Below, in pieces: positions 43,766 through 52,798 of a DNA stretch of 64,000 nt. The DNA comes from Desulfobacterales bacterium. GTDB taxonomy: Bacteria; Desulfobacterota; Desulfobacteria; Desulfobacterales; Desulfosalsimonadaceae. Within the stretch, counting starts at the first letter, position 1; the number at the start of each line of letters is the position of its first letter. The position numbers and the translations under genes were made by a program. The stretch is from the NCBI GenBank assembly GCA_007134875.1, contig SLJY01000002.1, forward strand, positions 1 through 64,000. Reading direction: 5' to 3'. A model generated the notes under the pieces. That model was not told the DNA's origin and searched no databases. It saw nothing but the letters and a program-made list of their open reading frames with translations.

Positions 43766-45076
43766 TCACCCCTCCAAATCCCGCACACCCGCCAACACAA
43801 TATCAAACAACGCCTGCACATCGTCTTCCTCCAAACACGAAAACGCCACGCGCAGATCCGTTTCCCCTAATGCGATAAGCCCCACCCCGTACTCATCCAG
43901 CAGGTGAATCCGCAATCTCTCTGCGTCCACAGTCTTAAGCCGGATGCACATGAAGTATCCCGAGTTAAAAGGATACACATCCCATGCGGATGCGTATTTT
44001 TCATCGGCCAGCACGGCCTTGATTTTTTCCGCCCGTCTGCGCATCAACTCGTATTTTTCCTTCTTCTGAGCCTCATAGTCCGGGTCCCGCATCGCTTTAA
44101 GCACAATCGACTGGCTCAGGTGACTGGCGTTGGAAATATTTCCCCGGACACACCCGGCGGTTTTCCGTTCCAGCGCATCGTAAAACAGCGCCGGATCGCC
44201 GCCGGCTTCACACCCGTAGGTTATAAAACCAACCCGCAGGCCCCATACATAGTCCTCCTTGGTGGCGCCGTCGAGCTTCACGGCCAGCAGCCGCTCATGC
44301 CGACCAACCAGGCGGGAGAAAATCGACTCACGCAAAATCCCGTTTTCGTAAACCAGCCCGAAATACGCATCGTCGCACACCACGACCAAATTGGTACCAT
44401 CCTGCGCCGTCCCGGTAAGCACATCAGCAATCCGCTCGGCCTCCTCTTCGGTAACCGTGTATCCGCTGGGATTCTGGGGAAAGTTGAGCAGCACAGTGAC
44501 CTTGTCGTTGATTGCCGCCTCGTGCCGGAGGCTTTCGGCAAGCGCGTCCACATCGTATCCGCCGTCTTCGGTGAACAGGTTGTACTGGCGAATGACGGCT
44601 TTTTTCCGGACCGAAAGGATCATGTTGTAGTTGCCCCACATCATATCGGGCAGCAATACCACGTCGCCGGGATCGATCCAGACATCGGCGAAAACGCTGA
44701 TACCATGGGTGATGCCGTTGGTCACCACCGGCAGGCTGACGGCTCTACCCTCCATGGACGGATTCTTTTTGAACAAGGCGTCGCGCCACACCGAACGCAG
44801 CTCCGGCAAACCGTATGACGGTGCATAGGTCAATGATTCTTCAGGCATGATGCCGGTAATGGAATCGACAATCGACTGAAGCACCATCGGCCGGCCCTTT
44901 TCCTTTGCGATTCCAATGGTGGCGTTCAACCGGTGTGCTTTTTCCTTTGCCTCGGCGCTCTGGGACAATATCCCCTTGGGAAAAAACAGGTTCTTCCCGA
45001 TATCCGAGAGCATCTCAAAAACACGGGGGTTTGCTTCTTCGATCAATTCGTTCAAATGGGATGCAAGCGGGTTCAT
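43766..45076 (-). CDS. PLP-dependent aminotransferase, fold type I
   Basis: About 436 aa. LTYAPSYGLPELRSVWRDAL, LLNFPQNPSGYTVTEEEAERI (Asn and Pro of the class I motif; quoted in part), VVVCDDAYFGLVYENG, and LDGATKEDYVWGLRVG, where the Lys is the PLP-binding residue. The substrate is not clear; the family includes aspartate- and alanine-type transferases. The ORF reaches 45232 into repeats B5 and A7; the ATG at 45076 (MNPLASHLNE) is the family-like start with AAGGG upstream. Confidence 0.85.
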   Translation of the reverse strand: MNPLASHLNELIEEANPRVFEMLSDIGKNLFFPKGILSQSAEAKEKAHRLNATIGIAKEKGRPMVLQSIVDSITGIMPEESLTYAPSYGLPELRSVWRDALFKKNPSMEGRAVSLPVVTNGITHGISVFADVWIDPGDVVLLPDMMWGNYNMILSVRKKAVIRQYNLFTEDGGYDVDALAESLRHEAAINDKVTVLLNFPQNPSGYTVTEEEAERIADVLTGTAQDGTNLVVVCDDAYFGLVYENGILRESIFSRLVGRHERLLAVKLDGATKEDYVWGLRVGFITYGCEAGGDPALFYDALERKTAGCVRGNISNASHLSQSIVLKAMRDPDYEAQKKEKYELMRRRAEKIKAVLADEKYASAWDVYPFNSGYFMCIRLKTVDAERLRIHLLDEYGVGLIALGETDLRVAFSCLEEDDVQALFDIVLAGVRDLEG

Positions 45077-45121
45077 CAACAAGCCCTTTTCTGATAGTGG
45101 TAAATGATTAATACTGTTTAT

Positions 45122-45179
45122 AAACAGTGGCTGAACGGAAGCCGTCTTTTTCGCCAATTTCTGTGTCAGCCTTAAATTT
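45122..45179 (-). repeat. Family B arm adjoining a family A copy (B5)
   Basis: GTGGCTGAACGGAAGCCG, TTTTTCGCCAATTTCTG and TTAAATTT are the reverse complement of the right half of family B. Element A7 begins directly after AAATTT, the same insertion point as in B1, but the other half of B is missing. Confidence 0.7.
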
Positions 45180-45377
45180 GATGCACTCGTAAAAGTCTCG
45201 ATCTGTCGGCTTTGTAAAAAGTTCAAGATCAAGGCTTGCGCGATTTCGAAGAATACAGAGTATTTGGCGTACGTGTATGTTTACAAGGCGTAAGCCGCAA
45301 ATCCTGAGATATCGCGCGTAACGCAGATATTGGACTTTTTTAAAATCCGTCGGATCGCGGCTTTTTACAAGCCTGTC
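45180..45377 (+). repeat. Family A palindromic element, longest copy (A7)
   Basis: 198 bp from GATGCACTCGTAAAAGTCTC to TTTTTACAAGCCTGTC. Unlike most copies it carries the double stem at both ends. The ORF 45108-45401 reads through it and shares its peptide (for example RASLDLELFTKP) with ORFs in other copies. Confidence 0.85.
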
Positions 45378-45393
45378 AAAAGGCGGCGGCATT

Positions 45394-46290
45394 TCAAGCA
45401 TCCTCCTTGTATATTTTCCGCATTCGTTCCGGAAGCCTTTTTTTCATGTCGGCTCGTTTTCTTGGATTGAATCCGCCCGAAAGCCAGAAAGCAAATATTC
45501 TCAAATCCCTTTTCCTGAGTTTTCCCCTTTCGTAGGACCTCAAGAAATGGCGAATTCCATCATTGTCAATCCTTAGACGGCGCAGGCATCGAATATCAAA
45601 AAATCTTTTGAAAAATGGAATTCTTGAAATAATAAATGCTTTTTTGGTTTTGTCGGTGTCGATCAGATACATTGTCTCACCGTCATCCTTCCGCACCAGG
45701 AGGAAATTATGCCCCACAATATCGGTATGACGATAACCGGCATCATGAACCCGGCGCGTGATGATCGCCATTTGCTCTATCAGCCGGTATCGTTCGGGGT
45801 CATCTTCCTCCATCTCCCCGATCAGGGAGCTTACGCGTACCCCCTCTTCGATCGCCTCGTAGATGAAATACCCGACCTGTGAAAAACCGCTCCCGCACGA
45901 AGAAAAAGCAACGGGACGTATCGTTGGAATCCCTGCTTCCCAGAGCCATACAGCCCCGCGATAACTTCTTTTGGCCCCCGAACTGAACAGGCTTTTTAAT
46001 GCAAGATCCAACCTGTGCCCGAACCGTTTGTTATCCGATGGCGAAAACCGTTTTATAACGTAGCTTCTCCCGTTATATTCCCTGAATCGCAGCTGATGCC
46101 TTTCTTCTCGGTTTCTGGTGATTGCGGTACTGGTTTCCCGGTTTAAAAAACCAATGAACCCCTCGGTTTCGTATTGCGGGTCATAAAAAATCCATTCAAA
46201 CTTCGGCTTTTCGCTCACGAGCGGTTTTCCCTTACGCATAGAATTATTGCGATCGTAAATTTCAGGCCCATTCCCACTATCGTCTTTCAT
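45394..46290 (-). CDS. LPS/Kdo-kinase-like protein
   Basis: About 298 aa from the ATG at 46290, whose ATGA overlaps the stop of the WaaY-like gene; the ORF start at 46344 overlaps more. RSYVIKRFSPSDNKR holds a likely ATP-binding Lys, YFIYEAIEEGVRVSSL the hinge, HTDIVGHNFLLV the catalytic loop and YLIDTDKTK the metal-binding Asp. This is the WaaP/InaA/Kdo-kinase type of fold. It is the last gene of a minus-strand set with two other kinases and a sulfotransferase, so LPS-core phosphorylation is likely but unproven. Confidence 0.72.
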   Translation of the reverse strand: MKDDSGNGPEIYDRNNSMRKGKPLVSEKPKFEWIFYDPQYETEGFIGFLNRETSTAITRNREERHQLRFREYNGRSYVIKRFSPSDNKRFGHRLDLALKSLFSSGAKRSYRGAVWLWEAGIPTIRPVAFSSCGSGFSQVGYFIYEAIEEGVRVSSLIGEMEEDDPERYRLIEQMAIITRRVHDAGYRHTDIVGHNFLLVRKDDGETMYLIDTDKTKKAFIISRIPFFKRFFDIRCLRRLRIDNDGIRHFLRSYERGKLRKRDLRIFAFWLSGGFNPRKRADMKKRLPERMRKIYKEDA

Positions 46291-47033
46291 TTTCCCGTGT
46301 TGGCGGAGGGTCCGAATAAGGACCTTCTTGCTTTTTTTCTCCATGTCCTTGCGATCAAAAACACCTTATCCAGCAAGCTGCCGAATCGAAAAAGAAAGCT
46401 GCCGCGTTCATGCTTTCCGATATGATTGAAAGCATCCGGCATTCTCCGAACAAGCCAGGCAAGTTCCATATTGATTCTTGTTTTTTTGAACAGAGCCGGC
46501 CTTTTCAGCTTAAAATCAATTAAATACGCGTCCCTGCCTGCAACCAGAAAATTTTCCGGCTTGGAATCCTTGCGTGTATACCCCATGCGATGAAGCCTTC
46601 GGACTTCTTCCAAAACGGCGCGTTCGTCACCACTTTCGGGCACTCTTCCCTCGATGAACCAATAGATCAGAAAGCTGTCGACCACCATCCCGAAAAACCG
46701 CTTTTCCGCGGCCAGAACCGGCATGGGACCGTTTATGCCAAGCCTGCGCAACGTATTCATATCTTTATACCGGCGAATCGGCTCGCTGCTCCGGAGCAAC
46801 GTAAAAAAACGCGCCATTCTTTTGCGGTTTTTCCCCCGGGGAATCTTGATGACAGCCTCCCGGGATCCAAAAGCGCATTTTGCGGTGAATGAATTCCGGT
46901 TGTCCCTGTATATCTCCAAAGTTTCAATTTCATCCGACAATACGCGGTCAACAAGCATTCTTGCTGCCTGATTATCCTGCGAGGAAACAATACGGTATCC
47001 CCGGTAAGAAAATACAATGTCTGAATCTGGCAT
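46287..47033 (-). CDS. WaaY/RfaY-like LPS core heptose kinase
   Basis: About 248 aa from MPDSDIVFSYRGYRIV. The order YRGY, SREAVIKIPRGKNRKRMARF, LIYWFIEGRVPES, MGYTRKDSKPENFLV (catalytic loop) and AYLIDFKLKRP parallels RfaY, which phosphorylates heptose II of the LPS core. The catalytic Asp and the later DF Asp are present. The ORF extends to 47141, but the extra N-terminus is not family-like. It is coupled to the following kinase by an ATGA overlap. Confidence 0.75.
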   Translation of the reverse strand: MPDSDIVFSYRGYRIVSSQDNQAARMLVDRVLSDEIETLEIYRDNRNSFTAKCAFGSREAVIKIPRGKNRKRMARFFTLLRSSEPIRRYKDMNTLRRLGINGPMPVLAAEKRFFGMVVDSFLIYWFIEGRVPESGDERAVLEEVRRLHRMGYTRKDSKPENFLVAGRDAYLIDFKLKRPALFKKTRINMELAWLVRRMPDAFNHIGKHERGSFLFRFGSLLDKVFLIARTWRKKARRSLFGPSANTGK

Positions 47034-47169
47034 GGCGAGTCCACGAAAAGTCACAAACAATGACGAAAAATACTGATTTCCGTTCAGGCACCATAATATC
47101 CTTATACTGATATCACAAACACGGTGCCGGCGTTTTTGCAACCGTCAGGCTGCAATACTTCCGAAGTCG

Positions 47170-47958
47170 TCAAAATTCATACCCGAAGTCTTTAATAAAC
47201 CGCTCCGCCGCCTTAAACACACGCATCCTGGAATAGTCATCATAATAATCCCTATATGCATGCGGCGGTTGTGATGCCGAACCGGACACTTTGACTTTAC
47301 GGAATACCGGCCTTGCAAGCCCAAGATTTTCAAACAAGACCGCTGCGTCAGTTTCGAGCGTTTCAAAACGGACATAGTCATCGCAGCAAAAAGAATTTTT
47401 GTCATAAACAAACGGGTACAAATGCTGCCTTAGTGTCTTAATCTTATAATTTTGATAACCCGCCCGTATTATTCCGCTTCCGGTAAATCCTTCAATGAAG
47501 CTTTCAAAGGGGATATCCACAACCCCCGATCTTCCCTCCCGCCCCGAAGCCATCCACCGGTAGCGCGAAACCGCAAGATCCCATGGATTGCGGATGGTTG
47601 TCACTTTGAAGGCTTCTTTCCAAAGCCGATCCCCCAATACCTTGCGGACATCCTTTGCGGATTGGTGCTGTTTCAGGAAGGCAGCCCCCATCACCTTGGC
47701 CGCGAATCGCAAAGCGCGATTATCCAGCAACTCATTCCGGGGCCGCGGGACTCCCCTGAAAAACAGGCTGTTTCTCTGCACCGGCAGGCTGTATCTCTCT
47801 GCATCGATTGAGACGTGAAACGCCATTCCCGGCTCGTCCAACCCGGAAGGAAACGCGCTTTTCGCAGACTCCAGCAAAGCAATTTCAAATGACGTGGATG
47901 CTGTTTTATAGCTTTTCAAATAAACAAGAGTAGGGGCAGTCGGAATAACCACTGTCAT
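47170..47958 (-). CDS. PAPS-dependent sulfotransferase-like protein
   Basis: A 262-aa protein with the sulfotransferase 5'-phosphosulfate loop near the N-terminus (LKSYKTASTSFE) and the 3'-phosphate-binding strand (KVTTIRNPWDLAVSRYRW). The C-terminal half resembles carbohydrate sulfotransferases (Sulfotransfer_2). It would transfer sulfate from PAPS to a sugar hydroxyl. Located between LPS kinases, its likely acceptor is the LPS core or O-antigen. This is inference. No N-terminal membrane helix is seen, so it acts in the cytoplasm. Confidence 0.75.
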   Translation of the reverse strand: MTVVIPTAPTLVYLKSYKTASTSFEIALLESAKSAFPSGLDEPGMAFHVSIDAERYSLPVQRNSLFFRGVPRPRNELLDNRALRFAAKVMGAAFLKQHQSAKDVRKVLGDRLWKEAFKVTTIRNPWDLAVSRYRWMASGREGRSGVVDIPFESFIEGFTGSGIIRAGYQNYKIKTLRQHLYPFVYDKNSFCCDDYVRFETLETDAAVLFENLGLARPVFRKVKVSGSASQPPHAYRDYYDDYSRMRVFKAAERFIKDFGYEF

Positions 47959-48012
47959 GATGTTATCTATCCTTTCAGCCGCCGCCGGGTCTGCGCACGA
48001 TTTAACGACTGC

Positions 48013-49095
48013 TCATAATCGATTCTCTGCATCGGGATGCGGAAGACGCCTGAACCATTGCTCAAACTGTTCGTGACGCCCCATAATGACGGATTCAATA
48101 AATGTAACCAGCATGGCGTTTACTTCCTTGCCATGCTTTTCCTTGACAAGCTTATGAAGCGTCCAGTCAAGAAGTGAAAACCGCAACTGCCGCCGGAAAT
48201 GATCGTCACCGCCATCGATATCAGGCCGCCTTTCCAGGAGAAAATTCCAGTACTTTACAAGTACAGGGGCATAAAACCTCGGGAAACCATACTTTACGTT
48301 GTTTTCATCGCTGCCGGATGCATCTTTGATAAACAAGGGATCGGCCTGTATCAAACGAAGCGCATCTATGAAAAACCACCGCTTTTCAAGGCCCATTTTT
48401 TCAAAATCGACAAAAACCACCTGATTGCTTGAAGGCCTCAAAATATTGCCATGAAATATATCCCGATGCACAATAATGGGGGGGGTCAGCCTCTGGGTTT
48501 TTGCCATTGATTGCTTCCAGAAAGCAAGCGATTTCAGAAACACCCGGAGCGGCAATTTTCTTTTTACGAAAAAACCGACGCAAAGGGTCCGCAATGTCTT
48601 TGCGCTCTTTGCAAATTTCAATCGATTCAGCTTTTCCCAGACCCAACCGATGCATCCATGCCTTTCACAGGGAAAATCCGATGTGTTGAACTCCGCAATA
48701 CCATTGATAGCGGATTCATAATAGGCCGAGTCCTTTTTTAAGCTGGTATCGTTGGGAATGAACTCGGTAATGAAAAATGAATTGCCAACATGGTAAACTT
48801 TGGGATGCCGGAAAAAATGAAATTCCACATCCCCGAGGTGCTTGTAAATAAATCGTTCCTTGTGAAAACGGAAGTGACGGCTCGCCCTTATCCATGGAAA
48901 TCTGCTCTGCAGCGCCTTAATGAGAAAAATTCCATCCTTGATTCGTACCTGAAAAGCAATGCGTGGATATCTGTTTTTTACTACTTTCAGGACCTGGAAA
49001 TCAGGATCCAGCCGATAAAGATTTTTTTTTAAAAATTTGGGTAGGCGGTCTGTCACGTGACAAATCCATTTTTCAATTTCATCTTCCTGAAACAA
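48013..49095 (-). CDS. Aminoglycoside-phosphotransferase-fold kinase-like protein
   Basis: A 360-aa, rather AT-rich gene. A beta-rich N-lobe (IRFPW region, FRFHKERFIYKHLG) leads to PPIIVHRDIFHGNILRPSS (catalytic HxD and Asn) and VVFVDFEKMG (metal-binding Asp), the APH/choline-kinase pattern. A long basic middle segment (LKFAKSAKTLRTLCVGFFVKRK) is unusual. The ORF begins with TTG; no ATG start is available and no ribosome-binding site is clear. The position points to LPS-core decoration. Confidence 0.65.
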   Translation of the reverse strand: MFQEDEIEKWICHVTDRLPKFLKKNLYRLDPDFQVLKVVKNRYPRIAFQVRIKDGIFLIKALQSRFPWIRASRHFRFHKERFIYKHLGDVEFHFFRHPKVYHVGNSFFITEFIPNDTSLKKDSAYYESAINGIAEFNTSDFPCERHGCIGWVWEKLNRLKFAKSAKTLRTLCVGFFVKRKLPLRVFLKSLAFWKQSMAKTQRLTPPIIVHRDIFHGNILRPSSNQVVFVDFEKMGLEKRWFFIDALRLIQADPLFIKDASGSDENNVKYGFPRFYAPVLVKYWNFLLERRPDIDGGDDHFRRQLRFSLLDWTLHKLVKEKHGKEVNAMLVTFIESVIMGRHEQFEQWFRRLPHPDAENRL

Positions 49096-49157
49096 GCGAT
49101 AGCAGACTGCAAACCTCAGCAGTATATCCCCTAAAAGCTTACATGCATATCAATTAT

Positions 49158-49329
49158 GACGACTTCGCAAAAGTCCAATATCTACGTTACGCGCGATTCC
49201 TTAGAATTTGCGGCTTACGCATTGTAAACATACACGTACGCCAGGTACGCTGCATTCTTCGAAATCGCGCAAGCCTTGATCTTGAACTTTTTACAAAGCC
49301 GTCGGAGCGCGACTTTTTACGAGATCATC
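49158..49329 (-). repeat. Family A palindromic element (A8)
   Basis: 172 bp, reverse orientation, GACGACTTCGCAAAAGTCC to GACTTTTTACGAGATCATC. Flanked by AATTAT and AATTAC (5 of 6 matching). Its last two bases plus the first base of the flank form the waaL stop codon. Confidence 0.85.
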
Positions 49330-50725
49330 AATTACTAACAGATTCCATTTTTTGCCTCAAACGGTAATGTGCGCCAAAACTATAGGCTGGCGCAAAAATA
49401 ATGGTAAAGAAAATCCAACCATGCTGACGCACGGTAAAAGACTGGTCCGAACCGCCCATCAACAGCAGTATGATTGCAAACAGCAAAAACAACCATGTCT
49501 GAAAATCCATTAAACCCTTCCACCTGCAATAAAACAGGTAGTATACGCTATACATCACAATGAGCGCCATGATTGAAAATCCGATTATTCCCCATGAGGC
49601 AAGCATTTCAATATAGGTATTATGCAGATGGCTTGATTGCCTTATTTGTTCGCGCTCCGATTCTTCCAGCAGGGCAAGGATATTGCCGGACGCCTGCCCG
49701 AATACCGGGCTGTCCAGAAACAGCGTCCATCCCTCCAGTGAAAGCCAAAGTCTCAGGCTGAATGAAGATACCGGCAGCTCATCGATTTCTTCTCCTGCCA
49801 GAAAATCTTTTATGACCGTTGCTTCCCGCGCAAAACGGTTATGCACGTAATCCCGGTTACCATAAATCAGCGCCATGGTGGATCCAACAAACAAAATAAA
49901 CAACACCAGGGATGCGGCATGTATTTTTTCACGCCGGGAAAGCAGCAGGTGTCTTAAAGCAGCGACTACACCGGCGAACACAACAAGAAAAACAGACAGA
50001 ACCAATGCGGAGCGGGCCTCAAGGGTCAAAATCATCACGAGGACAAGCATTACTGCCATTAACCAGAGAAACAGCCTCACAACTACAGAAACGGTGATTT
50101 TCCCATGAGTCAGACCGGCGATCCTGTTGCCGAAAAGGACAAGCCATATCACTATCAGGCTGCACAAAAAAGCATAATTCCGCAAAAGGCCAGACAGGCT
50201 TTCGGATCCACCGATAGCTCTCCTGCCCTGCAGCATGGTATCCAATGAAAGATTGGAAAAAAAGACTATGTGCAACACCAGTCCGGCTGAAATTACGGCA
50301 TAAAAGGCGAATATCGTACGCTGTGAAGCTCCCATCCACCAGACCGCAGCGGGGAAAAAAAGAATATAGGTGTGTTTTCTGGCGTAATCGATAAGTATTG
50401 CCGTGTCGGCGGTATCATGGCCGAAAAGAACTTCCCAGAAGGTTCTTCCCCACACATACAGGAGAAAAAGGATAACAAGCCTTACAACGGGGTCTGATCG
50501 AACAAAATATCTGGTTTTGGGCCAGTTCGCACAAAAGGCAATAAACATGATAAAAATGCCTGCAAGCTGTGTTGACTTACCCAGTGGAACACCCAAAGCC
50601 AACAGCAGGAGCCCCAGGAGGCCGAGCACTTCAACCCAGGGTTTTTCGGCAAGTTCTCCAGCCTCTCCCGGCGGGAACAGCCTTTTCATATAACCATGAA
50701 AAGTGTTTAAACGAAAAGGAATCAA
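49328..50725 (-). CDS. waaL: O-antigen ligase family membrane protein
   Basis: A 465-aa protein with about 11-12 membrane helices. The periplasmic loop carries SHLHNTYIEMLASWGIIGF, the Wzy_C/WaaL motif with the conserved His, and an upstream Arg-rich region (RSALVL, GRRAIGGSESLSG). It attaches O-antigen to lipid A-core, or could be an O-antigen polymerase. The TTG at 50725 has GGAG upstream; an ATG at 50689 is an alternative. It lies in the AT-richer part of the cluster. Confidence 0.82.
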   Translation of the reverse strand: MIPFRLNTFHGYMKRLFPPGEAGELAEKPWVEVLGLLGLLLLALGVPLGKSTQLAGIFIMFIAFCANWPKTRYFVRSDPVVRLVILFLLYVWGRTFWEVLFGHDTADTAILIDYARKHTYILFFPAAVWWMGASQRTIFAFYAVISAGLVLHIVFFSNLSLDTMLQGRRAIGGSESLSGLLRNYAFLCSLIVIWLVLFGNRIAGLTHGKITVSVVVRLFLWLMAVMLVLVMILTLEARSALVLSVFLVVFAGVVAALRHLLLSRREKIHAASLVLFILFVGSTMALIYGNRDYVHNRFAREATVIKDFLAGEEIDELPVSSFSLRLWLSLEGWTLFLDSPVFGQASGNILALLEESEREQIRQSSHLHNTYIEMLASWGIIGFSIMALIVMYSVYYLFYCRWKGLMDFQTWLFLLFAIILLLMGGSDQSFTVRQHGWIFFTIIFAPAYSFGAHYRLRQKMESVSN

Positions 50726-50787
50726 AGCCGCGTCTCCGACCCGATACTCTGATTGACAATTTGCAGATCATCCAATCTGCTTTTTCC

Positions 50788-50835
50788 AACGCAATCCGGC
50801 GCAATCTTTATCGCAATCTCTGTCCCAATCTTTGA
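50788..50835 (+). repeat. Short tandem repeat, 12-bp unit
   Basis: GCAATCCGGC, GCAATCTTTATC, GCAATCTCTGTC and CCAATCTTTGAT are successive imperfect units next to family A fragment A9. They resemble the ATCGNN runs at 16.5 and 19.3 kb in complement. Confidence 0.5.
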
Positions 50836-50892
50836 TGCGTTCGTAAAAAGTCCCGACCCGACGGCTTTGTAAAAATCCGCAATCAAGGCTTG
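50834..50892 (+). repeat. Family A left-end fragment (A9)
   Basis: GATGCGTTCGTAAAAAGTCCCGACC followed by GACGGCTTTGTAAAAATCC and CAAGGCTTGC, then similarity stops. The final codons and stop of the methyltransferase remnant lie in it. Confidence 0.75.
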
Positions 50893-51436
50893 CTCCCCCC
50901 AAAGAAGGACAATTTCATCCACCGTGCCCGTACCGCACCGATGGTCGGTTCCCAGAAGCCGCTGCTGGATTCGATTTTATTTTCACCCGCAGCCTCAACC
51001 ACTTCATAATCCGCGGTTTCATCAATATTCATCGGGTCCAGTTTTTCCGCCAACGGATTATGATAGGCGATGCTGATTCTCCCGGCAAAAGGCACCATGG
51101 GCGTTCGCCATTCCAAGGCCAGGCAATCGGACAGGCTGCATATCAGGGACAAGGCCGATATCGGGTCGGCGACCCTGTGCAATAGCCCCCAGGCCACAAC
51201 AAGATCGAACCTGCCAAGCTCTTTCAGAAAGCTTCTATTCCGTATATCCCCCTGTAAAAATGTTACATTCTTTTTATCAAGCACTTCTGCGGATCTTCTG
51301 GCAATCGATACAACACTCCCACGGTGATCGACCCCGACAACTTCATTTGCGCTTTCAGCCATATACAAGCTATGAAGCCCTCTGCACATCCCAGGTCCAA
51401 AACGCGCTTACCGTTCAGATCCATGGCGACAGCCAT
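50883..51436 (-). pseudogene. Frameshifted SAM-dependent methyltransferase remnant
   Basis: The start of the domain (MDLNGKRVLDLGCAEG, motif I) is in one frame beginning at ATG 51436, and the rest (LHSLYMAESANEVVGVDHRG, FLQGDIRNRSFL, DLVVAWGLLHRVADP) continues in another frame from about 51390. A single-base deletion near GAGGGCTTCAT would explain this. The N-terminus is short, and the last residues (SKP and stop) come from family A fragment A9, so the C-terminus was also replaced. The gene is probably dead. A sequencing error could restore the frame but not the repeat-derived end. Upstream 51437-51744 shows no gene. Confidence 0.75.
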
Positions 51437-51744
51437 TGCCGCGTTTTAAGACCCGAAGTGTGCGGGACACGCGATGTCCCGAGGTAACCTGCCCGGATAC
51501 AGTCCGCAGCTGCCCCAAGGGTAATACCTCCACGACGCCTCCAATGCAGCCAATATGATATATGGGACAAACAAATCAAAAATGCCGCCGATTCTCAAAA
51601 GCCCCAACTTTTGATACCTTGACGGACCCTAAAGAACACTATGCATACAGCACATATCCACCGCTTTAAATCAGCAGGGCCATGCTCCCGTCATTTTACA
51701 AAACCGCCTCGTCACAACTTTTCGCGAACTTATCGTTTTTAATT

Positions 51745-51886
51745 CGTGGCCGAACGAAAGCCCGGATTTTTCGTCAAGGTCAAGGACGGCGAAAATTTTA
51801 ACCGCAGGAATAATTGGCGTATTTTGAGGATTAAAATTTGAGCCGGACGAAGAGATTGGCGAAAAAGACGATTTTCGTTCAGCCGC
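51745..51886 (-). repeat. Family B palindromic element, uninterrupted (B2)
   Basis: GTGGCCGAACGAAAGCCCGG at the left and GACGATTTTCGTTCAGCC at the right are the inverted ends, with TCAAGGTCAAGGACGGCG and GGCGTATTTTGAGGATT between. It has a single AAATTT where B1 carries A4. Its end supplies the stop codon of the following minus-strand gene. Confidence 0.85.
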
Positions 51887-52499
51887 GCATTCGATCAATC
51901 CAGCCTGGTATGTAATCTTCATGCACAATCCCGACCTTTGCCGGAATGCATGTCAGTTCCAGGACGACTGCCATGGCCATCCGATGGCATCCTGAATCCC
52001 CAAAAACCGGATTCCCATTCCTGTCGAGGTGAATCATTATTCCATGATCCTCCCTGCTTTTCCCTCTCGCTACTCCCAGCTCGGAAGCGTTCAGAAGGCG
52101 CCTTTCCTTTCTGACCCTTTCAAATATCTCATCCAGCCTTATATACCTTTCCTTCACCTCATCCAGGCCTCGCATTCCATCCAGTACGCCTTCCTTTTCA
52201 ATTATTGCCATCGAATACTCATAGCAGCCCGTTTGTTCCCAAGGGATCCCGTTTTGCCAATGCAGCAGGCAAAATCCCACTTTTGGGGACTGGTCAATCG
52301 GCTTTACGCGGCGATCCCAGTCGCCGCCAACGACTAACCCCGAAAGCCTGCGAGGCATATATGAATAAGGCCTTTCCCCGGGCGGGAGATGGTGAGTGCA
52401 TCGGGTGGCATCTATATATATTCTCTGGCTGTGCCATGGAGCATGACTCCCGTAAGCCAGCCTGTTTCCGATATTTCTTAAAACGGCATAAAGCCGCAT
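51879..52499 (-). CDS. ParB-like-domain protein in the LPS region
   Basis: About 206 aa from the ATG at 52499 (MRLYAVLRNIGNRLAYG), with AAGG upstream; the ORF extends to 52553. The C-terminal third (IMIHLDRNGNPVFGDSGCHRM, IPAKVGIVHEDY) resembles the ParB/Srx nucleotide-binding fold seen in some proteins of polysaccharide loci. No other domain is recognised. The stop codon lies inside repeat B2. I cannot assign a function. Confidence 0.6.
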   Translation of the reverse strand: MRLYAVLRNIGNRLAYGSHAPWHSQRIYIDATRCTHHLPPGERPYSYMPRRLSGLVVGGDWDRRVKPIDQSPKVGFCLLHWQNGIPWEQTGCYEYSMAIIEKEGVLDGMRGLDEVKERYIRLDEIFERVRKERRLLNASELGVARGKSREDHGIMIHLDRNGNPVFGDSGCHRMAMAVVLELTCIPAKVGIVHEDYIPGWIDRMRG

Positions 52500-52798
52500 A
52501 TTGCATCCTTTGCCTTGCAAGAACATCAACGCCACACCCCGCTTGCAAAACACACACAGGGTTAACGTTCGTCTTGATTCAAATGATTTGCATATCAGTC
52601 AAGCAATGCCCGGCGTTTTGCGATCAAGCATGAAATGGCTATATCGCACAAATAATACCGGGTGTCAACGCAAGGGCTGTTCCGGGACAAGTAAAGACGG
52701 CGTTTTTGCACATCCGTTGTTTAAATGATTTAATTGTATTGACAAACTGCCGGCCAAAATGTAATCAGCAAAAAACCCAATACCACGCGTTGCGGAAT

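Noticed and set aside
45108-45401. 97-aa ORF on the minus strand
   Set aside because: It lies inside elements B5 and A7; the same peptide appears in other repeat copies, so it is a by-product of repetition.
48963-49367. 134-aa ORF
   Set aside because: It runs through element A8 and the end of the neighbouring gene and has no ribosome-binding site.
51437-51744. Upstream part of the methyltransferase
   Set aside because: No frame continues the domain; all three frames have early stops.
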